Source of the DNA: Monoplex corrugatus
Lineage: Eukaryota > Mollusca > Gastropoda > Littorinimorpha > Ranellidae
NCBI GenBank assembly: GCA_030674185.1
Contig: JAPXFY010000022.1
Coordinates: 36,659,040 to 36,723,039 of the forward strand
Direction of reading: 5' to 3'
Length of the DNA: 64,000 nt
Positions 1 through 12,103 of this stretch are shown in pieces. The notes under the pieces were generated by a model that saw nothing but the letters and a program-made list of their open reading frames with translations, searched no databases and was not told where the DNA came from. Every line of letters starts with the position of its first letter. Within the stretch, counting starts at the first letter, position 1. Position numbers and translations under genes: made by a program.

Positions 1-455
1 GTCAAACCATCGGAAGACTCAAATAGAGTAGAGCAGAGAACCAGCCTCCTCCCCTCGTGCCCCGAAAGGTACGATTTAAAGCGTCTAAGGACCTCAGACT
101 TTCCCAGATGGAAAATGTTTGTTGAAGTGGCATTGTCTGTTGTCTATATGTCTGTAAGTTTGTCATGATATGTGTCTACCTTTTGTTTTTTCATCTGCTG
201 CATGGTTGATGTATATATGAACACTTGTATATATGTGCGTTTCCTCTTTGCTCTTGTGTTGTTTTTTTTTTTTTGTGTGTTGCTGCTGTTGTTGTCGGCC
301 ATCATGTTGTGTGGATATGGGTGTGTATGTATGAATGTGAATATGTGAGTATGTCTGTGTGCGGGCGTGTGTGTATATGCATGTATTTACTGTTGTTTGT
401 CATTTCTCATTTCCTTCTTATTTATCTACATACTCCGTTATCTTTTATGTATTCA

Positions 456-524
456 TTTACTTACTTACTTACTTAAATACTTACTTACTTACTTACTTAC
501 ATATTTACTTACTTACTTACTTAT
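456..524. repeat. (TTAC)n microsatellite
   Basis: Near-perfect run of the tetranucleotide TTAC with two interruptions. The flanking 1-1360 holds no gene I can support; it is AT-rich intergenic or intronic sequence. Confidence 0.9.
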
Positions 525-1369
525 CTGTTTCCTCTGTTCTTTCCTCGGATGTTAACGACAGACTGGCGGGGCTATGATTAAGGAAATATTGTTTTCACCT
601 TGTTGATAGACAGCTGAGGCTTTGTGCATTGACTGAGGGGAGGGGGGCTGCTTTCTGTGATGTGAGATTAGTTTATACTGAGTAGCCAGTTGTGTTGTGA
701 TTCAGACCTTTAATTATTTATTTATCTACTTTATATATCTGTTCATTTCTTTGAAAGTAAAATACACAGATACACTTGTCATTAACAGGTATCCAAAATT
801 GTTCCAGTGATAAGCTGATAATATACTGGTATGAAAAATATAGACTAGGTAAAACAGGCTACGCAGGACCTCAGGACCTGGCTAGCTCATGGGTTTAAGG
901 CTTGTGCCATGATCACCATACGCATGGCACCTGTGATGTTAGTGCATATGGAATTCGTTCCGACCGCAGAGACGTCGTCTTGAGAAACTGAAACTGAAAC
1001 TGCAGAAAATACTATTGCAGTGGTAGATGGCGGTCTCAGCAGTTGTATTTTCGAGGTGTGCCGGCTAAATGTATCTACAGTAGTAGTCAATTACCACAGG
1101 CACATAACTTTTTTCAGCTTCATTAGATTGGTGCCAACCTTTTGCCACAGATGATCTAGAGTTTCTATGAGTATGGAAGAATCTGTATCTCCCTGACACA
1201 GACTGGGCATTGTTGTACCATAGCTTCAATCGGTGTGGAAAATGCTGGCCTCCAAATGCTCTGTCTTACCAGCGTATGTCATTTGCCAGTACCTTGATGT
1301 CCAGTGTGCAGTATCTGTAGGGTGTCCAGTGGTTCAGTGTTGCAGGTACCAGGAGTTTCACAGAGAAAA

Positions 1370-2375
1370 TCTTAATGGAGGCTGATATTGGTCGTTATGC
1401 ACAGTATAGTTTGAGATTTTTGTCTGGGTAGATTTGTGGTCATCCATTTGGTAAACTGTGTCAGCTTAAGGCAAACTTGGTCCCTCTTCAGCTTCTGTCT
1501 AATTTGATCCAGCTGTTTTGTTGTTGTTGGCCTTGAAAAATGTTTGATTGCTGTCACTTTCTCTGTGTCCATGGTGATACCCTCTGCAGAATAGCTGATC
1601 TGTCTGAAACAGTGGCAGATTGTCACACTTGACAAACTTCCTTCAGTTTTGTGAGGTCAATGCAGAGCCATGTCCTTCCATTAGACTTTGGCACCACCAT
1701 GATTGGCGCTCATCAGTCTATTGGGTTGGAGACTGGGTGAATGACACCTGGCTCATGAAGATTGTCTACTCCCCCCCCCCCCCCCCACAATAACTTTTCT
1801 GTTAAGTGGTAGGCATGTAGGCGGGAAATGGAAGTAGCAAACGGGAGTTCTGTCCTTCTTTAGCTAGATTTTATTGAAAATCCATCCGGTTTGCCAAGAT
1901 GTGAAAAGAGTGGGGACATTCTTTGCGAAAGGGAGCCTCATGAATCTGTTCAAGCAGGCATAGAGCAGAACTGGCAGGGCGTCCTACCCCAGGTCCCCTT
2001 GAGGTCCTTGATGACATAGATGTTGTGATCGGTAGTCTTCCTCTACAAATATCTCTGCTGAAAACTTGCACAAAAGCTGTAATGGGGTTAGGTCTGACGA
2101 AAACAGTGTGGAGGGTGGGGCAAGCTTGGAGGGAACGGTGGTGACGTCAGCACCAGTGCTGAGCTTGAAATCACGTATCTGTAAGTTTTCTGTCTTTGTG
2201 GACACTCTCCATAGTCCATGTCTTTGTGCTGATGGCCATGGTCGTGGTTGCTGTTAGCAGTCGAATGCTTCCATGCTGTCTGCCTCTTTGAACTTAGGAT
2301 CGAGTTCACAGACACAGTTAAAGTTTTCCTGACACGTCCGACACTCCTGGCTGGCATCCAAACCTGTCCTTGTAG
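1370..2375 (-). pseudogene. Decayed Ty3/gypsy retrotransposon pol fragment
   Basis: Reading the minus strand from 2375 downward, pieces of a gag-pol polyprotein appear in the right order but in different frames. First comes a cysteine-containing stretch resembling the end of a gag zinc knuckle (2270-2370). Next is a retropepsin-like segment with STGADVTTV (about 2080-2190), where a functional protease would have DTGAD. Then a GRPAS segment (about 1960). Then the start of the reverse transcriptase, with a match to the APMVVVPK..GR...C.DLTKLN block (about 1640-1710). Then a later RT block with SAEGITMDTEKV (about 1520-1600). Stops, frameshifts and a deletion between the last two blocks show it is dead. 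No LTRs were recognised. The family call rests on motif order and is fairly secure; the clade is not resolved. Confidence 0.65.
1767..1788. repeat. Poly-C tract
   Basis: Uninterrupted C run inside the decayed gypsy fragment; it accounts for one local loss of reading frame. Confidence 0.9.
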
Positions 2376-2384
2376 ACAGGTCAT

Positions 2385-2892
2385 GAGGGACATGGGACCT
2401 GTGCACTGCACTCAGTGACGTGTCGATCAGGGACATGGGACCTGTGCACTGCACTCAGTGACGTGTCGATCAGGGACATGGGACCTGTGCACTGCACTCA
2501 GTGACGTGTCGATCAGTGACATGGGACCTGTGCACTGCACTCATTGACGTGTCGATCAGGACATGGACTGTGCACTGCATCATGACGTGTCGATCAGGGA
2601 CATGGGACCTGTGCACTGCACTCAGTGACGTGTCGATCAGGGACATGGGACCTGTGCACTGCACTCAGTGACGTGTCGATCAGGACATGGGACCTGTGCA
2701 CTGCACTCAGTGACGTGTCGATCAGGGACATGGGACCGTGCACTGCACTCATTGACGTGTCGATCAGGGACATGGGACCTGTGCACTGCACTCATTGACG
2801 TGTCGATCAGGGACATGGGACCTGTGTACTGCACTCAGTGACGTGTCGATCAGGGACATGGGACCTGTGCACTGCACTCAGTGACGTGTCAG
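2385..2892. repeat. 43-bp minisatellite, about 12 copies
   Basis: Tandem unit of 43 bp containing GACGTGTCGATCA and GGGACATGGGACCTG. Several units carry 1-3 bp deletions. It begins directly beside the gag end of the gypsy remnant. The short minus-strand open frames inside it follow from the repeat and are not genes. Confidence 0.95.
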
Positions 2893-3035
2893 GCTTCAGT
2901 CGCTGGCAGAGAAAGGAAAAATTCTCACGTTCAATGTCTGTGCTCTGGTAATTAAATCTAGGAAAACATTCCTGAATGGGTCTGGTAGGTTGAGTCATTG
3001 ACGTACTACGTGCCTGGTCAATATGTGTAGACTTG

Positions 3036-3036
<1 letters not shown>

Positions 3037-3091
<55 letters not shown>

Positions 3092-3152
3092 CACACAACA
3101 CACACACACACCACTCACTCACTCACTCACTCACTCACTCACTCACTCACGT
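3037..3152. repeat. (CA)n followed by (CACT)n microsatellite
   Basis: CA dinucleotide run to about 3110, then nine CACT units. No gene is visible between 2893 and 3395. Confidence 0.95.
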
Positions 3153-3401
3153 ACATGCAGGTCACGTTTCTAGCATGTTTTGCTATCGAACTAAGCAGTG
3201 AAAGAATGTACGCCTTCTCGTCCTTGTCGAGTCTTGATGCAATTGAATAAATGAACCACTTGCAACTGCTCTCTATGTGCCCAAAGTGTCTACTTTGAAG
3301 GGCACTGGGATGTTGGCACTTAAACGTTTCTGCCGACGGCCACAGTTATCCGTGTCTGAACAGCGAACACGAAAATAGCTTGCACTTCAACAACAGAACT
3401 A

Positions 3402-3650
3402 AACAAGAAGACAGAGTAATCTTCTAAACAAGAAGACAGAGAGTAATCTTCTAAACGAGAAGACAGAGTAATCTTCTAAACAAGAAGACAGAGTAATCTT
3501 CTAAACGAGAAGACAGAGTAATCTTCTAAACAAGAAGACAGAGTAATCTTCTAAAGAAGAAGACAGAGTAATCTTCTAAACGAGAAGACAGAGTAATCTT
3601 CTAAACAAGAAGACAGAGTATTCTTCTAAACGAGAGGACAGAGAAAACTT
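3402..3650. repeat. 25-bp minisatellite, about 10 copies
   Basis: Tandem units containing AGAAGACAGAGTAATCTTCT. The last and first parts of each unit (AGAAGA / TCTTCT) are complementary, so each unit can fold into a small hairpin. Two variants alternate (AAACAAG and AAACGAG). 3650-5080 holds nothing I can support as a gene. Confidence 0.92.
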
Positions 3651-5087
3651 CTTAAGTTTAAACAGAACGTCTCTTCCATACAACTGTAAGCCACTGCCTA
3701 ACACGACTGGTGGTGAAGTACAGCAGTAGGCCTACAAGTGTATTTAACTGGAAGGACACAAGACAAAACATCACCAGAAAACCATGGGAAAGCTAAAGAT
3801 CGGCTGATGCAGCGTTCACTTATCAACAGTTTACATTCCTACAATCAGTGGCTGTGACTGGAGTCGATCAGTCGATGTATCGTCGACTAGTGTCACTATG
3901 TCGTGTCATGTGTTTTCTTGGTGTGTGTGTTGACATGTTAAACTATCGCACACAAAAACACGTTTTCTTAGTTGGCTCGAAGGAATCTCATTATTGACTA
4001 GAACAAGACCAAACGAAAATACAACCAAACGTGAATAAGCCGAATACCAGATTATGTTTACACATGCAGAATATCATAAATTAATGTGCATGCCAAAGAT
4101 CCTGTAAGTAATGTCAGTGGCTTATGGAAATGTGAAATTTTGCAACAACATATAAACAGTAGACTACGGTCAGCTCGCACAGCGGCTCTTTCTCTCTGCT
4201 CCAATGAAAAGTGTAGTGTAGAGTCAGTCCAAATGTGTTTGGTGGAGTAGTATCATGCAGAAGTGATTCATAATATTAATATTTATATCGTAGCTGGATC
4301 AAGTCAGCTACAACTTGATGGGTGGATGATTATGGAGACAAAAGGACAAAGCACACAACACGAAGTCTGTCATTTGCCTTTGTGCAGCCAAGCGGAACGA
4401 ATGGCTGTGACCCCCATAACGTGTTGAATGTAAAGACTGCAGGGCCAGATCATCAATACCACCCTTTATAACCATAGTGACGCGCGCGCGTGTGTATGTA
4501 TATGTGTGTTATGCAATCTTTTGAATGCCAATAAGTCTGTTTTACTACCTTTAACAATAGACATACACAACAGGATATTGTTAATCTGTTTATATTTGAC
4601 TTTCTTTTGCAGCATTTCTTTTGTTTCGTTGTGTTATGTTTAATGATAATTTTGTGCACAAGCCAGATGTTATAACATTAAATACTCTGAACTTTAAACT
4701 CTGCATATGTGCATATTTGGTTCAATCCGTTTTTGAAAAGCATATGCACAACAATGGCGTTTCAGTGCGTGAAGGGAATGAGAGAGTAAAGGAGAGACAG
4801 TAGGGAAACATTTAGCAAACTGTCATGGTTCATGTGCTGTGACTAGTTTTTACCTTTGGCATTTAAAGCAAAAGGCAGTTACGTCTTATATTGCACTGTG
4901 GGACACTAGTTGTGTATATGTCACCGGCTTGTGTACAATGTTTCTTTGTGAATGTGTATATTTGTAGTCTACTGCCGCTTCTTAGTTTTACTTTCATCGT
5001 GTGTCACCTCGCGCGGAGCGAAAGCGACAACACAGCGCGTGGTGTAGCCTAATGTTGCGTGTAGGGCGTTTCTGTTGTGTCACGAAC

Positions 5088-5100
5088 ACACACACACACA

Positions 5101-5148
<48 letters not shown>
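5088..5148. repeat. (CA)n microsatellite
   Basis: CA repeat with one interruption. 5150-5690 shows no gene, only AT-rich sequence with short A and T runs. Confidence 0.95.
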
Positions 5149-5150
<2 letters not shown>

Positions 5151-5689
5151 CGAGGCCTACGTATGCGTCCATTCTCTGCTGTCACTGGTGGTAAGAGTTG
5201 TTTGAGGCTGTTAGATACTTATCATTTACCAAAGTTTTAAAGTAACAGAACTGAAATTGAAAAAAAAAATCAGTGTTGTGCATCTTGGGACAGCGACCTA
5301 TATTGAAGGTAATACATGGCATATGTCTCGACTGTACATCAAAGATGTCATTTTTCATGCGTCACGTTTCTGAAGTTTTCGTAGAGTTGTACAGACATGA
5401 ACCAGACAGCCAGGCTGTTACCTTCACCAGGTAACCTTTTTTTTTTATCGTCAACATATGTTGAATTCGTTGCTCAGAATTGCCAAAGTCTTGAAGCAAC
5501 ATGGAACTTGGAATTGAAATAGTTCAGTGAGTCAATGTTGTGCCTCATTTGACGCTCTTCTAGTCAAAATAACCTTTTTTTTTTAATTTTAGCGAATTAA
5601 CTGTTCTTTGACAGTGTCAAAGTGGCTTCATTTGTTTTTTTCCCATTCTTTTTTAGTACCCCCATCTTTTCCATTGCTCCATTGAAATA

Positions 5690-6125
5690 AGCATCACTCC
5701 GCTCATTTAGGGTTTTCCAGGTGTTTGTCTTTCGATCGAAGATGACATGTCGTTAGTGCAAAACATGGATGTCTCTGGAGGTGGTTCTGCAGCCCCAGAT
5801 CTGCCGAGTGTTGAGCAGTAGGAACGCTGGAAGTCAGCTGTCTGCATCACTGCCTGGGATGCTCTGTGATGCCACTCTCTGCCAGTAGTGAATTGTTGGC
5901 GCCGGGCGTCCGCAAAGTTGCTGGAGGCTGAGCGGACTGTAGCCGGCTAGCATGAGCGGTCTGCAGCGTATGTCTCCAGCTGCTTTGGTTTGATGCTACA
6001 TCACAGGAGACTGCCTTTTACAGCGTCTTTAAATTTTTGTCTGGAGCGTCCTTCGTTTCTTTTACGTATAGGTGTCTGGGGATGGGGTGTTTTACGTGCT
6101 CCTACCCATCGCAGCTGGGCCTTTA
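5690..6125 (-). pseudogene. LINE reverse transcriptase C-terminus, C2H2-tailed family
   Basis: The minus strand from about 6125 reads AQLRWVGARKTPHPQ (in the family: LRW.GH..RM.D.RIPK), then a lysine-rich RFKD-like block, then YAADR..W. It ends in a C..C......H-like finger fragment at about 5720-5790. This is the C-terminal end of a non-LTR RT polyprotein that recurs at 12.1, 15.4, 32.3 and 38.0 kb. It is damaged by frameshifts and truncated upstream where the Penelope-like element begins. The exact clade (RTE or a neighbour) is inference. Confidence 0.65.
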
Positions 6126-6164
6126 TAAGAATTCTGTAATGATGATGGTATGATGATGAGAATG

Positions 6165-7211
6165 CTGTAATGATGATGTAAAACATAAAACATTGAAAAG
6201 TAGCTTGTTTGTGAAAGATACTTTGGAGTAATATAAGCACAACGTTTCGAGCCCCAGGCTCTTTGTCAAGTGAATGAAAAGTGGTAAATGAAAGTGACGT
6301 GGAAAATACAGAATGACGTGGAAAATGAAAATGACAGAGCAGTACTGATAGGGGGTGGGGTGGGGGAGAAGAGGGGGAAACAGTAGGGATTAGTAGGACA
6401 AGGAGAGGGCCCGGGCACCGCAACGCGTCTGCAGTTCGGGTGTTCAGGCCCGCCGGCTGGACTGTTCCTAGTCGGTGGATGATGCAGTTCTCCATGTATT
6501 TCCTGTATCGTCGGTCTCTGGTGTTTTGCCACACTGCTGAAATCTATGCATGGACGTAGCTGTGTTGAGGGCTGTTGAAATGTTGGCCTATTGGGTTGTT
6601 GTAGTTCATTTTCATGGATCTTAAATGTTCCACAAAACGGTCATCCAATGAGCGGTATATATCTCACCCACGTACAGTTTGGAGCACACTGAGCATGACA
6701 GGATGTAAATAATGTTGGTTGATTTGCAGTTGAAACTTGATTTGATGTTGAAGCCGCCCGATGGTCCAGTGACTGAAATGGAAGTGTTGATGAAAGGACA
6801 GGTTTTGCACTTCTTGTCTTCACAGGGTTTGCATCCTGGAGGTTTAGGGTAATTTAGCACTTGTTTTGCTTCTTTTTTGGATCTCACAGGCAGATCTTTG
6901 AGGTTTTTGTCCCTTTTGAAGGCGATCAGTGGTGGTTTGGGAATAGTATGTCTGTTAACTCCCTGTCCTGCTGGATGATGTTGAAGTTCTTCTTCAGGAT
7001 GTGGCACACAGGAATGTTGTGGGGATGGAATGGGATGACTGCGATTACACGGTCCTCTTTCTTGGTTTGTGTAGTGAGCACACGGGCATCCTCCCGTGTC
7101 ATAGACTGTGCACGCTCAAGTGCTTTCTGCACTATCTCCTGGGGGTACTGACGTGCTGCAAAGAAGCTGGACATCTTCTGTGACTCGTTTTCAAAGTCAG
7201 CTTCACTGCTA
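6165..7211 (-). mobile_element. Penelope-like element 3' half with GIY-YIG endonuclease
   Basis: The minus strand from 7205 gives a stretch with ALERAQSMTREDARVL and then FHPHNIPVCHILKKNFNII (about 7000-7140). Both are typical of the C-terminal RT region of Penelope-like elements. It continues as a Cys-rich linker (GCKPCEDKKCKTCPF, about 6790-6840). The GIY-YIG nuclease core follows, with IIYILSC..CSKLYVGE (about 6660-6720). After a frameshift, RNTRDRRYRKYMEN is read at about 6480-6530. A long 3' region reaches about 6165. The RT core is missing upstream. PLEs combine RT with a GIY-YIG endonuclease, so the assignment is strong. The element lies between two copies of the same minisatellite motif. 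It is inactive because of truncation and frameshifts. Confidence 0.8.
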
Positions 7212-7797
7212 TAATGATGATGGTATGATGATGAGAATGGTGACAGTAATGATAATGGTATGATGATAAGAATGGTGACGATAATGATGATGGTATGATA
7301 AGAATGGTGACGATAATGATGATAATGTGATGATAAGAAAGGTGACGATAATGATGATGGTATGATAAGAATGGTGACGATAATGATGATGGTATGATAA
7401 GAATGGTGACGATAATGATGATGGTATGATAAGAATGGTGACGATAATGATGATGGTATGATAAGAATGGTGACGATCATGATGATGGTATGATAAGAAT
7501 GGTGACGATAATGATGATGATGTGATGATAAGAATGGTGACGATAATCATGATGCTACGATGATAAGAATGATGACAGTAATGATGATGGTATTATAATT
7601 AGAATGGTGACGATAATGATGATGGTATGATGATGAGAATGGTGACGATAATCATGATGCTATGATGATAAGAATGATGACAGTAATGATGATGGTATGA
7701 TGATAAGAATGGTGACAATAATGATGATGCTATGATGATAAGAATCGTGACGATAATCATGATGCTGTGACGATTAGAATGGTGACGATATTGATAA
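7209..7797. repeat. 32-35 bp ATG/GAT-rich minisatellite, about 17 copies
   Basis: Units built of GGTGACGATAATGATGATGG plus a TATGATAAGAAT block; length varies by a GAT insertion. The long minus-strand open frames rich in His, Ile and Ser are artefacts of the array. A small outlier of the array lies at 6130-6175, on the far side of the Penelope-like element. 7800-8600 contains no gene I can identify. Confidence 0.92.
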
Positions 7798-8615
7798 TGC
7801 CATGAAATTTCATTTTGGACTGAGATTTCATGAGAGAGCCTGTACTGAACATTTATTTTCATGATATGTCCTGGCTACAATCAGTCCTGAGAGTTACAGA
7901 GGTCTGTAGTATTTTGATGGAAATTTGAGCAACACCTTCAGTAACACATCCGAATAGGGAATGAGATTCGACTGTGTTAGTCTCAGTCTTCCCAACAACC
8001 CCGCATCATGCTCCACTGTGGACAGGACCCAGTTGTGGCAGAACGTCCCTCAATAATTTTGTGGTTTGATGGAGGTTCCCACACCATTCTACCAACCACT
8101 TTGCCATGTTGACTTGAAGGATTGTTCCAGTCTTTTCAGAAGGCCTGGGTGTTTTTAGAATGTTATTTGTGTTTCAGAATGAAATTACGTACAGACACGC
8201 TTTGTGTATATCTAAGTGTTAATTCGGGGCGTTCTGTTCTGATCCATATCCTTCTGTGAAATTTTAGAATGAGATGATATGATACACGCTGTTTATGTGT
8301 TGACCTTAGCTCAGTACGAACCTGTGTTCTTTTGTACGGTTCTGAACTGAAGTGCTACAAAACCCGTGTAAGGCTGTTGAAATCAGCCCGGTATGTTCTG
8401 TTGTAACTGTATTCTTTTGTGAGATTTTAGAATGAAGATGCGAATACACGCTGTTCGTATGTTAAAGTTATTACATTATTTTGAAAGATTGTGGAAATGC
8501 TGGAAATACACATTGTTCACATATTTCATTTAATTTTGTGTTCTTCTGTTAAGATTTTAGATTGAGATATTAGACGCTGTTCACATATTTCAGTCAATTT
8601 CAGTACGCTCCGTTT

Positions 8616-8742
8616 AGTTTGTAGGGTGTTTTGTAGGTTTGTAGGGTGTTCTGTAGGTCTGTAGGGTGTTCTGTAGGTTTGTAGGGTGTTCTGTAGGTTT
8701 GTAGCGTGTTCTGTAGGTTTGTAGCGTGTTCTGTAGGTTAAA
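8616..8742. repeat. 20-bp minisatellite, about 6 copies
   Basis: Tandem TGTAGGTTTGTAGGGTGTTC units; the last two carry G to C at one position. 8743-9370 shows no supportable gene. Confidence 0.93.
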
Positions 8743-9372
8743 ACTTGGCGATCAGCTAGGAGCCGTGTGTCAGAGGAGTGAGAAAAACGTGACAGACAGG
8801 ATCAGCGCACAGGCGGCAGGTCATTATGCAGTTCTCCGGGACTGCCTAGAGAACACCTTGACGATTGTTCACATGTGTTTACTGCTGTTTCTGTTGGCAA
8901 ATGAATTCGATCTTCAGTTCCTCATATGATCATGGCCTCCTGGTTCGAATATAGGCTGTATGCAATAAATTATAAAAACTTTTTATACAAGTCTATTATT
9001 TTCTCCACTCACTTAGTGAAATGCTTGTGATTGATGTGGACAATAAAAACCGAAAGTGCGTAGACTTGGCGATAGTTTTGTGTGTAATCCAGAGAAAAGG
9101 CTGACCGCCCGCGTTCAAACAAACTGAAACCAGTAAAACACGAAATAAAATCAGAACACGTATATAGAACAACAAGACAAGACAGGGGCACATTTTTGGC
9201 GACTTGGCCTTTGTCACAAGTAAACGTTAGACAACAAATAACACATTATTAACAACAGACACAAAAACTGGTGGGAAAATAATAAAACTTTCACGTCGTT
9301 TGGTTGTCATATTTTGTCCTGCTTCACGAAACAGCAGAGAAGTGGACTTGTTCCACTACTGTTGTGTTTGAG

Positions 9373-10302
9373 GTTTGATAGTTTGTACTTGTGGTCTAAC
9401 GTTTGATAGTTTGTACTTGTGGTCTAACGTTTGATAGTTTGTACTTGTGATCTAACGTTTGATAGTTTGTACTTGTGATCTAACGTTTGATAGTTTGTAC
9501 TTGTGGTCTAACGTTTGATAGTTTGTACTTGTGATCTAACGTTTGATAGTTTGTACTTGTGGTCTAACGTTTGATAGTTTGTACTTGTGATCTAACGTTT
9601 GATAGTTTGTACTTGTGGTCTAACGTTTGATAGTTTGTACTTGTGATCTAACGTTTGATAGTTTGTACTTGTGGTCTAACGTTTGATAGTTTGTACTTGT
9701 GGTCTAACGTTTGATAGTTTGTACTTGTGATCTAACGTTTGATAGTTTGTACTTGTGATCTAACGTTTGATAGTTTGTACTTGTGGTCTAACGTTTGATA
9801 GTTTGTACTTGTGGTCTAACGTTTGATAGTTTGTACTTGTGGTCTAACGTTTGATAGTTTGTACTTGTGATCTAACGTTTGATAGTTTGTACTTGTGATC
9901 TAACGTTTGATAGTTTGTACTTGTGGTCTAACGTTTGATAGTTTGTACTTGTGGTCTAACGTTTGATAGTTTGTACTTGTGGTCTAACGTTTGATAGTTT
10001 GTACTTGTGATCTAACGTTTGATAGTTTGTACTTGTGGTCTAACGTTTGATAGTTTGTACTTGTGGTCTAACGTTTGATAGTTTGTACTTGTGATCTAAC
10101 GTTTGATAGTTTGTACTTGTGGTCTAACGTTTGATAGTTTGTACTTGTGATCTAACGTTTGATAGTTTGTACTTGTGATCTAACGTTTGATAGTTTGTAC
10201 TTGTGGTCTAACGTTTGATAGTTTGTACTTGTGATCTAAGGTTTGATAGTTTGTACTTGTGGTCTAACGTTTGATAGTTTGTATTTGTGGTCTAACGTTT
10301 AC
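9373..10302. repeat. 28-bp minisatellite, 33 units without a single indel
   Basis: The spacing of the diagnostic tetranucleotide is exactly 28 bp from 9393 to 10289, giving 33 units. Units differ almost only at one base, GGTC or GATC (the latter a Sau3AI/MboI site). There is one substitution near 10240 and one near 10283. Confidence 0.97.
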
Positions 10303-10796
10303 GCTGGAGAAATGCCAGCTGGCCCAAGATTTGCGCCTGTCTTGTCTGGTTATATTTGATATTGTGTGTGTCCTTTTTGCTGTGCGAGTCGTTTTCATCA
10401 ATTTGTGGATGGATGTGTAAACATGGATTGAGTTATCTCTGCACTGCGCCGTTATCCAGAACAAGTTGGATTGTTTACCCGCTACTGTGAGGAGGTAGAC
10501 ACCAGTGTGTTTGATCTTCACCGTTGTTGACTCTTTGAAGGCAAAGTGACACTGGAAGTTAATACGTTGTGGACGCTGAAAGCTAACCTGTTGGTACTTG
10601 TTATCTTTACTTTCAGCTGTTTGAGGGGGTTGTGGTGACCTGTTTTCAGGAGTTTTTGTAAGGATGTGCAAACAGGAATTGAGTAATATTTAGCAAAAAA
10701 ATTTTGATTCTTTGTCTGCCCTCGTGAAATATGAGAGGATGAGGATTTTGATTACCGGTAATGTTATCACTTGAAAAAACAACAACACAAAACAAA

Positions 10797-10860
10797 CAAA
10801 ACAAAACAAACAAACAAACAAACAAACAAACAAACAAACAAACAAACAAACAAACAAAAA
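10797..10860. repeat. (CAAA)n microsatellite
   Basis: Tetranucleotide run. The region 10303-10797 before it has no supportable gene. Confidence 0.92.
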
Positions 10861-10943
10861 ACGAACAAGAAAACGCAAGAGTGCTGCAACATTTTGTAAA
10901 AGCGCAATGTTAAGACTGCGTTGATCAAAATCAGTGCAAGGGA

Positions 10944-11275
10944 TGTGTGTGTTGTGTGTTGCGTGTGTGTGTGTGTGTGTGGTGTGTGTGGGGTGTGTGT
11001 GTGTGTGTGTGCGCGTGTGCATTGCGTGTTGGTGTGTGTGTGCGCATGGTGCGTCGCGCGCGCAGTGTGTTGTGGGGTGTGTGTGCGCGCGCGTGCGTTT
11101 GTGTGTGTGTCGGTGTGCTTGTGCGCGTTGTGTGCGTGTGTGCACACGTGTACGTTTGCGTGTGTGTGCGTGTGCGTGTGTGTGCGTGTGTGTACGCGTG
11201 TGCGTTTGTGCGTGTGTGTGCGTGTGCGTTTGTGTGAGTGTATTTGTGTCTGTGTATGAGTGTGAGAGAGAGACG

Positions 11276-11359
<84 letters not shown>
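10944..11359. repeat. Compound (GT)/(GC)-rich and (GA)n microsatellite
   Basis: GT-rich and GCGC-interrupted tract to about 11255, then about 95 bp of near-pure GA. All open frames here (Cys/Val-, His/Thr- or Arg/Glu-rich) are low-complexity artefacts. Alternating purine-pyrimidine sequence of this sort can adopt Z-DNA. Confidence 0.95.
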
Positions 11360-11360
<1 letters not shown>

Positions 11361-11423
11361 GGTGGTGGGCGTGTGTGAGCGTGTAAAATGTGGTTGTCCG
11401 ACAGAGAAAAAAGTAAAAGTCAT

Positions 11424-11612
11424 GTCCCATAATTACTCTCAGGTCATCTTCAAATTGTGTCAATACTTGACGTCCCATAATGACTCTCAGGTCATCTTCA
11501 AATTGTGTCAATACTTGACGTCCCATAATGACTCTAAGGTCATCTTCAAATTGTGTCAATACTTGACGTCCCATAATGACTCTAAGGTCATTTTCAAGTT
11601 ACATCAATAGTT
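11424..11612. repeat. 48-bp minisatellite, 4 copies
   Basis: Units start with CCCATAATGACTCT(C/A)AGGTC at 48-bp spacing (11426, 11474, 11522, 11570). 11613-11980 has no supportable gene. Confidence 0.93.
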
Positions 11613-11975
11613 GCATGGTTGTGGCTTACTGGGTGGGACTTGGAGTTGTTTTTAACATAGAGTTTTTCCTGATATGGCTCTAGTGATTGGCTGGGCTTAA
11701 AGCAATATGAACTTTAACGCGCTGGGTGGGTCTGTATCCTGTTGGGCTGACAGGAAACCTATGAAAAGTGCGCAGATAAACAAAGCAGATGTCCTAAAAA
11801 TTAGTGAAATGCGAAAACTTTGTGCAGAAAAGGAAGCAGCGAGCAGTTTATGTCAGCAGGTTCTGTCTGACAGCAGATCTCGGTGTCACTAACAGCATAA
11901 GGTGATAATAGTATCGAAGACGATAGTAATGGTGATGATGTATATATTGACTGACAAGAGAAACACGTCAGCGCG

Positions 11976-11980
<5 letters not shown>

Positions 11981-12058
<78 letters not shown>
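11981..12058. repeat. (GA)n microsatellite
   Basis: GA dinucleotide run with two extra-G interruptions. Confidence 0.95.
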
Positions 12059-12059
<1 letters not shown>

Positions 12060-12103
12060 ACATACATATTTTTACCAAAGTAAAGTCAAATGTCAACAGA
12101 ATG

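Noticed and set aside
1..168. Open frame from the left window edge to a TGA at 166-168, with a GTAAGT at 154-159
   Set aside because: About 55 codons with no recognised motif. Its phase does not match the first SVOP-like exon directly; the frame could be chance.
9373..10302. CRISPR-like array of regular repeats
   Set aside because: Units are contiguous with no unique spacers and the DNA is animal; it is a minisatellite. The same applies to the arrays at 21772, 28378, 39143, 59250 and 62944.
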